Made by a program: the position numbers and the translations under genes
Source: Lutjanus erythropterus
Lineage: Eukaryota > Chordata > Actinopteri > Lutjaniformes > Lutjanidae
NCBI GenBank assembly: GCA_020091685.1
Contig: CM034605.1
Span: forward strand, 13,178,635 to 13,242,634
DNA length: 64,000 bases
Direction: 5' to 3'
In this document: in pieces, positions 57,028 through 64,000 of the stretch
Layout of the letters: the number at the start of each line of letters is the position of its first letter
Position numbering within the stretch: position 1 is the stretch's first letter
The notes under the pieces: model-generated
What the model was told of the DNA's origin: nothing
What the model saw: only the letters and a program-made list of their open reading frames with translations
The model's database searches: none

Positions 57028-60000
57028 CTGTTGACAGGTGACACGTTAATTGAAGTTAGTGCGTTGAAACAACAGAGCAGAAATAAAACACAGAGGCATT
57101 ACATTCATATACTGACCAAAGGAGTCAGGGAGATCTTAAAGGGATAGTTCACATTATTTGAATTGAGATTTTCCTGTGGAGTTTGGTTGGTTTGGAGAGA
57201 GCGATATTTGGCTTAAAAAAGGCAGTTCCCCATCAGAAATGGCTGCCTGATAGTGAGATAAATCAGCCTCACATCAGATGATCTGTGTCATCTGTGTCAG
57301 TTGCTACTAGGCCTGGGCGATATAGCTGAAAAGCCTATATCGACATATTGGTCGATATCGATAATGGAGGGTGGGGGTGGAGCGCGCACGCACAGTCTCA
57401 GACTTTGAAAAACTATGCTGTAAATTAATACTCACCCAAAAAATCTCTGTGATTTTACACTACTTAATGTAGCCAAGTCTGCAAACTACAGCGTGAGAAA
57501 TGTCTAAATTAAGTAAGAATATAGAGAAGAGGAAACACAATGAAACAAGGCCATTCACAGTTAATTAACTCGACATGGTAATTTGTTTGTATATTATTAT
57601 ATTCTGGGCACAAAATACTATAAAATTAAGGCATTTACTTGGCAAAACAAGGCAATCATCAAAGCTTGGCATGTGGTGAAAATGGCAACAGGCAATGTAA
57701 CAAACACAAAGAGGCAGATTCTTTCTAACCATGCAAATGAAGGTAATTACAATAAACACTGCATGTAACATGTTGAGAGCAATTATGTCTGTCGAACAAT
57801 CTCATTAAAATTAAACTTATAAGATGTTCAATAAGGATTATTACTCCAGTCTTTGTCTTCTACACCTTCATTTCTTACTTCCACTAGTCTATGTATGAAT
57901 ACAGTATATTCCCACTTCTCTCTATCATCCTGGGCCCCGTTTCCCAGAGCCTCCTTAGCGCTATGTGCATCATAAGTTGTACCTTAAGGTCTCCCTTTAG
58001 CTTACGGGCTGTTTCCAAGAGTCTCCTTAGTTAAGGTAAAATAGTGGATTTTTTTATGTAATGAAGCCAACTGAGGATACAGCTTTTCTGAATGTCTGTA
58101 CCCCAAACTGTCCCTGAGGTGCCTATTGTGTGCCAAACTTGTATTAGACTTTTTGTTTGTATGAGAACAAAATCATTCACCTATTTAGCTATATTATTTA
58201 TCCAGGCCTTTCAAGAGGTCTCACACTGTGGCTTAGCAAGATTAGCAGATGATCTTTAGTAAGCATAGCTTCCTTTGTTGTCATTATAGAACGAGGTAAA
58301 ATGGTCATGGCAACACCCCTCATGTTAAAACATCATCCTTTACAAGTGATCAATTATGTGCGCTGCAGTGAAGAATAGCTTAGGATGTACCTTAGCAGCT
58401 CTTCCTTAAGGGCACTTGCTAAGTTCCTTTGCTAATATTAATACCTTAGAAACGTTCGTAGAATGCTATGGCGCATCTAAGCTGGGAAACATGGCCCAGG
58501 ACGTTTAATATCGAACAGGTAAGTCCCTCTATGTCAGGCATGTCCAAACTGTTCCATAAAGGGCCATGTGGCTGCAGGTTTTCATTCCTACCAAGCCGGA
58601 GCACACCAGGCTGGACTCATTTAATCAACTGATTTCAGTCTTCAAACAGCTGATTAGTTGAATCAGGTGTGCTGTAGACTAGTTGGAACAAAAACCTGCA
58701 GCCACTCGGCCCTTTATGGAATAGTTTGGACATGTCTGCTCTATGTTCACACTATGCAGTCAAGTCAGCCTCCTCTCTCTCATTCCCTGCAGCTGTTCAC
58801 TAGTCAGCGTTCTATTTATTAACCAAATTAGCTGCACCTGTAGAGACCCACTCCAGCTCCTGACAACAATGTTAACATCAAACCAGCTACATCCTAAAAC
58901 CGTGTGTGTAGCCTCATCAGAATCTAATCTCTATGCTGCATGAGGCTTTTTTTCTGTAAACTGGATTCTCCTGACTGTAATAAATTTATTCTAACTGTAC
59001 GGTACTGAAGAGGCTTTCCTGGACTGATAAAATCACAACAGTTGCCTTCACTTTGAGGTTCAGTTTTCAGTTGAGCCTGTCAGTTTCTTGGCACTTACCC
59101 AAACACTGAATGCCATCCAGCGCAACCTGAGTGGCGTTCTCCGCACAATACAGGATCACTCCAGCACAGTCCTGCAATGACGGCACAAGTCAACACAGTC
59201 ACTGTGAGCAGCGGTGGGGAAAAACATGAATGAGCACTTTCAGAAAAAGTAGAATAAGATAAAGCTGACTTAGGGAATGGCGGAGCTCTTTGAAATAATA
59301 AAGTATTTTTAGTTCAAGTTAAGTCTGAGGCTTTTTAAAACTTTGTAATGCCAAATAGAAGAAACAATATTTTATCATAATATGAAAAGTTTAGCACATA
59401 ATTAACCACCGTCTGACATGTGTCAGATGTTACAGGTCACTAATAAGAGTTTTCCTGAAACTCTTAAAGTCATTAGATTACAATTATCATTTTTTAAATA
59501 TGTGACTGAAATTTATGGGTTGAAAAATATTTAAAATGATATGTTGTATTCTGCTATTCAACATGTTAAACACACCATTCCAAGCCTACACAATAACTTT
59601 CAAGATATAAGTTCTGTAATTAACTGCACTTAAAATGTTGTTCAAGGAGATCAGTTAAGATCATTTCAAAATCTCATTTTTCTATAAATTAATGATGCAA
59701 TATTTCAAAAATACATTTACAGACACTGTAAGAGAAAAAAAATATCTGTACACAAATGCATTGCTATAGTCTCCAAATAAATTTTTAACATTTTGTGCAA
59801 GTTTTGTTGGAAAATTTAAATGTTTTTTTTTTTTCCTAAACTGGGTTGTACTGAAGTAGATAAGTGATTAAAACTTTGCTCACCATTGCACTGAAGTGTC
59901 CTTTGTCACAAGCCCGGGCAACATTGTACACATACTGCCGACAGGAGCTCAGCCTGGTGTACATGTCGGCCATCTTCCCTTGCATCAGCTGCAAACAGAT

Positions 60001-61654
60001 GAAAATAAAACATTATTAATTTCCCTTAAGTCAAATTACGTTTTTAAATTCTACAGCTTCACACTAGCGGTGTTAAATTTCACAAAACATATACTGTGAC
60101 TTTTAAAACCTACTTTTTGGGATAACGGTGAAGACAAACCTGAAACTGTCCGATCTTCTGCCCGAAAGCTTCTCTGACGTGTAGGTATGGAATTGCAAAG
60201 TCCACAACCGACTGCATGATGCTGAGAAGTAATGACAATAATATATTGAACATTGCAATCAAAAATGTCCGGATAGAGACAGTGACGATACCTGCCTTGA
60301 TAATACATGAACAATTATTTAATTTTATTATTTTTATTTCCTTTCTTAAATTGATTGCTACCAACTGCTGCATTTTTACACACGCTTAGGTCATGACAGT
60401 AAGTAACACGACAAAAAATGACTTAAAGATAGAAGGAGACAAAAAATAGGTAACAAAATGAAAAACGATGTAAAAGACGTAACAAGACAAAACAGACAAC
60501 AGAAGAAGACTCAACTGTGGAGAAAAGGTGAGGATATTTCAGAGCCTGTGCTTTTTCATTCTTCTTCTTCTTGAGTTTTTTAACACGGGTATATCTTAGC
60601 TAACTTGAGTTTAAAACAAAATTGAAATAAAACTACACATATACATATATACTTCACATATATTGCTAAGTATATCAGTAATAATGTAAACACTGCTTTG
60701 CTCCTCTAGATAAACATCAATTACACACATGAAAAGAAAATGTCCCACTAGTTGTTTTGGCTGCAGGCGAGCCCACAAGGTCTAACTAGAGGACACAGAG
60801 TTTATATTCAAATTATTTCCTCAGAGCCACCAGAGGTTATTGATAGATTAGCAGTGACTTTGGGAAACAAATATGAGTGAGTATGTGGGCTGGATTCAGG
60901 CTACTAACAGACTGCACTATAAAACAGTAGCTAAATGTGCTGCAAATATACTAGAAGATGCAAAAATGAAATAATTTTATTTCTGGTTTGAACTTACCCA
61001 ATAGGTCCTGATGCCAGCACCAGCCTCTCCAGATCAAACCGCTCATCATCACATAAACACCTTTGTTTAATGGACCGAGGATGTTCTCCGCTACAATAAA
61101 CAAACAAAAACATTTACAACATAATTAACTAAAGGCGTACCTGATAAGAGATCACACAACACACATGCAAATAAATGAGCCAAAACAAAAACATGATCTG
61201 TTGATTCTCCTGCTGTACACACATGAACATATGGCAGGGTAACCAGCTTAAACACACCTGGGATTTTGCAGTCTTCAAAGATCAGCTCACAGGTGTTGGA
61301 TCCTCATGCCGAGTTTATCGAGCTTCTGTGCTGTAGAGAAACCTGGCATTCCTACAAAACCACGTAAATCATTGCACAAACAAACCACCCCTTTTAACTG
61401 CTATGATTCTTGTTCCTTTTCACATCCTTTTGTATCATATTCTTTCAACAAAATGCAAGGCAGACCACAAACACATCCCGACAAGTAAATCCGAGGCAGA
61501 GAGGGATGCTGGATGCTGGATTTACCTTTTCAACAATGAAAGCTGTGATGCCTCTTTGATGAGCCTCGAGGTCTGTCTTTGCATAAACAATGGGACGTGG
61601 CATCTGGTCCATTTGTGATCCAGAACTTGTTGCCATTCAGAACATAGTAATCGC
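56894..61654 (-). CDS. ivd: IVD, isovaleryl-CoA dehydrogenase (3' seven coding exons; frame broken in three)
   Basis: Minus-strand exons are 61654-61526, 61351-61258, 61090-60998, 60221-60140, 59988-59884, 59171-59099 and 57027-56894. They cover roughly the last 236 residues of a family of about 425. IVD is a mitochondrial FAD enzyme of leucine breakdown; it oxidises isovaleryl-CoA to 3-methylcrotonyl-CoA and passes electrons to ETF. Blocks visible and near-identical to human are [74 protein letters not shown] and [20 protein letters not shown]. The first three exons listed carry small base losses: 2 bases near 61600, 1 at the 61351 edge plus 2 near 61308, and 1 near 61039. The remaining four are clean. 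Either the assembly has local errors or this allele is broken. The 5' exons, including the mitochondrial presequence, lie beyond the window. Confidence 0.9.
57309..57370. repeat. hAT-like element end (GGCCTGGGCGATATAGC)
   Basis: TAGGCCTGGGCGATATAGCT followed by ATATCGACATATTGGTCGAT is a familiar fish hAT terminus. Only the terminus is recognised. Confidence 0.5.
57929..58500. mobile_element. 572-bp MITE (CCTGGGCCCCGTTTCCCA ends)
   Basis: The ends CCTGGGCCCCGTTTCCCAGA and, complemented, CCTGGGCCATGTTTCCCAGC form an inverted terminus matching at 17 of 20 positions. Internal CTCCTTAG/CTTAAGG segments recur in both orientations. No convincing target duplication and no coding frame. Confidence 0.7.
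58535..58738. mobile_element. 204-bp palindromic hAT MITE, copy 2
   Basis: It is flanked by a perfect 8-bp duplication CTCTATGT (58527-58534 and 58739-58746). The arms 58535-58577 and 58696-58738 match at about 39 of 43 positions (CAGGCATGTCCAAACTGTTC against CAGACATGTCCAAACTATTC). It is collinear with 11532-11733, including AGCCGGAGCACACCAGGCTG and GACTCATTTAAT. Confidence 0.93.
59099..59171 (-). CDS. ivd: IVD internal coding exon ([20 protein letters not shown])
   Basis: Acceptor CATTGCAG|GACTG, donor TTTGG|GTAAG, phase 0 in and phase 1 out. It encodes [20 protein letters not shown] then IQCL, almost the same as human. Confidence 0.95.
59884..59988 (-). CDS. ivd: IVD internal coding exon ([13 protein letters not shown])
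   Basis: Acceptor GTTTGCAG|CTG, donor CAATG|GTGAG, exactly 35 codons in phase 0. It encodes [20 protein letters not shown] then [15 protein letters not shown]. Confidence 0.95.
60140..60221 (-). CDS. ivd: IVD internal coding exon ([15 protein letters not shown])
   Basis: Acceptor CTTCTCAG|CATC, donor TTCAG|GTTTG. It encodes [20 protein letters not shown] then QKIGQFQ; in frame and clean. Confidence 0.94.
60998..61090 (-). CDS. ivd: IVD internal coding exon with 1-base deletion
   Basis: Acceptor ATTGTAG|CGGAG, donor ATTGG|GTAAG. The length is 93 bp where the phases of its neighbours require 94. The frame reads [18 protein letters not shown] and then shifts at GGTTTGATCTGG near 61039; the other frame resumes with [12 protein letters not shown]. 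One base, probably a G, is missing. In human IVD the catalytic base Glu254 lies in this same LERLV segment. Confidence 0.9.
61258..61351 (-). CDS. ivd: IVD internal coding exon with missing bases at two sites
   Basis: Acceptor TTTTGTAG|GAATG, donor CCCAG|GTGTG. The length is 94 bp where 97 are expected. It starts GAATGCC where GGAATGCC is required after the phase-0 end of the previous exon, and reads ATGAGGATCC where two more bases are needed for MRGS. The blocks [15 protein letters not shown] and [14 protein letters not shown] are recognisable in two frames. Confidence 0.88.
61526..61654 (-). CDS. ivd: IVD internal coding exon with 2 bases missing
   Basis: Acceptor TTCTACAG|GCGAT, donor GAAAAG|GTAAAT. 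The length is 129 bp where 131 are expected. [19 protein letters not shown] is clean, then around 61600 the sequence GCCACGTCCCATTG lacks two bases relative to the family's DVLIVYAK, and the frame resumes with [20 protein letters not shown]. Confidence 0.9.
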
Positions 61655-62225
61655 CTGTAGAAAAACAGAAAGGCAAAATAAAAATTAGGCTGAACACTGC
61701 AGAATTTAGATCTTAAAAGCATTTGTCTGGATACTATATTTTAAGGACACTATATTTTGAGGACACATTTAACAGTGTTATTCACAGGTTCAAAGGAGAA
61801 GGTGTGGTGACCTGTGATTGCAGTTATTTAATGGATTTAGACCATCATATTTTCAGACAGCTCAACAATAAATTCTCCCATCCTGAAACATCTCAGTCTC
61901 TCTGGTTAAATCAGTGCAAAACAAAACACACACCTTTACTCTATCATTAACAGTAACGACAGTTAGAAAAGCCTGACTTATAAAGGGCACGAGGAAAGGT
62001 GCAGCCAGGAGATCACACCCTGGAGCTGCAGCACTCTGACATGTCTTACTCACTCAGTGGTGTATCTGCAAAAGCACTGAACAGCTGCATTTCTATTTCA
62101 GTGAACATGTGTACCTTCAGGCGGCTTCATACATTCTGCTTTGATACTGTCAGTTATTTGGTTATCATAAAGGCAATGTTAATGTCTTTGTCTTCTGCAG
62201 TCTACTGCCACAGTGTAGTGTGACA

Positions 62226-62329
62226 CTAGGGCTGTACCCAATTTAGAAATATCACCTTGGACTCTGAAAACCTGGGATGGACACTTTTCACTATTTTTGT
62301 TTTATATTCTATAGATACTGCAGCCCTAG
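62226..62329. mobile_element. Small hAT-like MITE remnant (CTAGGGCTG ends)
   Basis: The ends CTAGGGCTGTACCC and, complemented, CTAGGGCTGCAGTATC are inverted over about 9 bases; 104 bp with no frame. No clear target duplication. Confidence 0.4.
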
Positions 62330-62777
62330 ATTTAACATGACAATTAACTTTTATCTTTGTTATTATTTGATTACCTCTAATAAATAAAATAATTAACAAA
62401 AAACATTAAAATTGAACATTGGGACCTCTTTCACACTGCCATTTTAACACATAGTGAAATATATTGGTTATAGTCACTTTTAGATGTTCAAACCTGTTTG
62501 AATATGTGCATTAATTGTTTTATCGGCCTTAGGCCATTTACATGGTTTACACGCTCAGTTCACTCTCTCCACTCAGGGCAGCAGCATGTGAGAATCACTG
62601 ACTCTTGACTGATTTTTCAAGGAAAAAAACAGCTGATCTCTTCTGAGCAGAATCAGCCAAACCTGGTAGTTATCTATGCTCCATAACACAGATACAAATT
62701 CATCTCGAATGGGCAAATTTATCAAGAAGAGATGTGAGATCCTAGTTTCACTGTATGAAGTGACTAAACTTTATTTT

Positions 62778-62850
62778 ATATATATGCATATATGTATACA
62801 TATATTATATACATATACATATATATGTATATGTATATATTTATATTTTT
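62778..62850. repeat. TATA/CATATA low-complexity tract
   Basis: Alternating TATATGCATATATG-type sequence, rich in short palindromes. Confidence 0.9.
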
Positions 62851-63061
62851 TTCACTAGCTGAATAAATAAACTATTTGTACAAGACAACACTGATTCCAA
62901 AAAAGCTGCGGTACTGTATGAACAAAAACAGAAAGCAATCAACTTCAGAATGAGTTTATATTTATATATTCAAAAAACAATAAGGTTCATCAATTTGAAC
63001 AGTAAATATCTCATCTTTTAACTGTATAAAATTGATTACAGGTGGAAAATGATTTATAAAT

Positions 63062-63200
63062 CAGGGAGCAAATTGATTTTTTTTTTGTGAATGTTCAAAT
63101 TTTACCAGCCACTCAAGAGATTACCATTTATTTTTGGGCTGGTGAGTGACGCAAATCTACCAGCTACTTGGCTGGTGGCTTGTGCTAATTTTGGTCCCTG
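63062..63200. mobile_element. 139-bp hAT-like MITE
   Basis: The ends CAGGGAGCAAATTGA and, complemented, CAGGGACCAAAATTAGC are imperfect inverted repeats. The flanks TTATAAAT and ATGTAAAT agree at 6 of 8 positions, a possible decayed target duplication. Confidence 0.5.
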
Positions 63201-63579
63201 ATGTAAATGATTGCATTCTGCTTTCATTTATTTCACAACTTCTGTGGAATCAGGGTTGTAAATATCCCAAATTCAGAGATTCTGCACTCCGTTAACTCTC
63301 TACATGCTTTGCAGAACATGAAAGGTTGTTCTCTGTCGAGGCTGAAAAATGAGCCTAAGTAGTTCACGTATCAGGCTACATAACCTGTCAGTGAACTAAA
63401 GTGACATGAGATAGTATAAACTTAAACACATACACAACAGAGGATACCCTGTTTCTGTCAAGAGGATCAGTATGTGGCCTCGCAAGACTGAATTCTAAAC
63501 AGGCTGTAACTTTTCACTTTGCTGCTGTCTCTTTACATACAGTATATTGACTGCTCACACTGACAGGGTGGCCATCGAG

Positions 63580-63631
<52 letters not shown>
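63580..63631. repeat. (AC)n microsatellite
   Basis: About 26 AC units. Confidence 0.97.
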
Positions 63632-63634
<3 letters not shown>

Positions 63635-64000
63635 GTCACTTTGCTGAGTCAGAGTCACTTGGCAAATGTAATATTCAGCGTGAAAAAAGGCTGAATGCCA
63701 ACAGTGTTTTTGTCAAACCCTGAGTCAGTAAAATCGCCAATTTGCATGAACTTGCATCGTATTCTTTGTATTATGTCGTTGTATGCGTGTGTGATGTGTC
63801 AGTTTAGCAGCGTGTTGTATAGCATGAGTGTCAACTGTCTCAGACTGTCCCTGACGGCAGAGACGACTCAGCATGTCTGGATCTTGTGTCCACACACATG
63901 CACGGTTATGATTGTGTTTGTGTATTGACTATGTGTAGATTTTGAGGGCTGACTGTTATGTCTGATTGTTTAAATCACACATGTGCAGATTTAATATGAT

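Larger units (their letters stand above)
57028..59098 (-). other. IVD last intron, rich in MITEs
   Basis: It contains a repeat edge at about 57138-57265 (AAAGGGATAGTTCACATTAT; CCCATCAGAAATGGCTGCCT), a hAT-type end at about 57309-57370 (TAGGCCTGGGCGATATAGCT), a MITE at 57929-58500 and a 204-bp MITE at 58535-58738. The other IVD introns (59172-59883, 60222-60997, 61091-61257, 61352-61525) show nothing I can name. Confidence 0.7.
61655..64000 (-). other. IVD intron at window edge, no further exon found
   Basis: I searched for the preceding IVD blocks ([20 protein letters not shown] and earlier) and did not find them, so they should lie beyond 64000. The segment contains small MITE remnants at 62226-62329 and 63062-63200, an AT-rich tract at about 62778-62850 and a (AC)n tract at 63580-63631. 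Confidence 0.6.

Noticed and set aside
61655-64000. Further upstream IVD exons inside the window
   Set aside because: No sequence encoding the expected SEPNAGSD block or earlier blocks could be found on the minus strand; they probably lie outside.

Overview
The window is vertebrate genomic DNA, almost certainly from a ray-finned fish and probably a percomorph. The grounds are split genes with GT-AG introns, many (CA)n microsatellites, fish-type LINE 3' ends, and numerous small hAT-like MITEs. Two host protein-coding genes can be recognised, both on the minus strand. They are BAHD1 (complete coding sequence, six coding exons, stop at 1931-1933, start ATG at 16462-16464) and the 3' half of IVD (isovaleryl-CoA dehydrogenase, seven coding exons between 56894 and 61654; its 5' exons lie beyond 64000). 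As far as I know IVD and BAHD1 are also neighbours in the same relative orientation on human chromosome 15, so this looks like a conserved vertebrate gene block.

Layout. 1-1930: BAHD1 3' flank or 3' UTR. 1931-16569: BAHD1 coding exons with introns full of transposon debris. 16570-49700: no recognisable coding exon; it contains two CpG-rich, promoter-like patches (about 26990-27420 and 48900-49710), each with a good minus-strand splice donor, which are candidate non-coding first exons of BAHD1. It also holds a degenerate tandem array (about 27580-32120), a second small array (48134-48800), LINE 3' remnants (21009-21440, 42027-42665, 43070-43880, 45985-46170) and several MITEs. 49700-56550: repeats and unannotated intergenic DNA. 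56550-64000: IVD 3' UTR, exons and introns.

The two genes do not form a pathway. BAHD1 is a heterochromatin and gene-silencing scaffold of the nucleus; IVD is a mitochondrial FAD enzyme of leucine breakdown.

Most notable observations: three consecutive IVD exons (61.0-61.65 kb) carry small base losses that break the frame while the four downstream exons are intact; two copies of a 202-204 bp palindromic hAT MITE each have perfect 8-bp target duplications; a hAT insertion with a perfect 8-bp duplication sits inside an older tandem array; and two inverted copies of a GGTTCT-rich mobile repeat lie 31 kb apart, one filling a BAHD1 intron. I saw no evidence of a new multi-gene system, CRISPR array, rRNA or tRNA gene.
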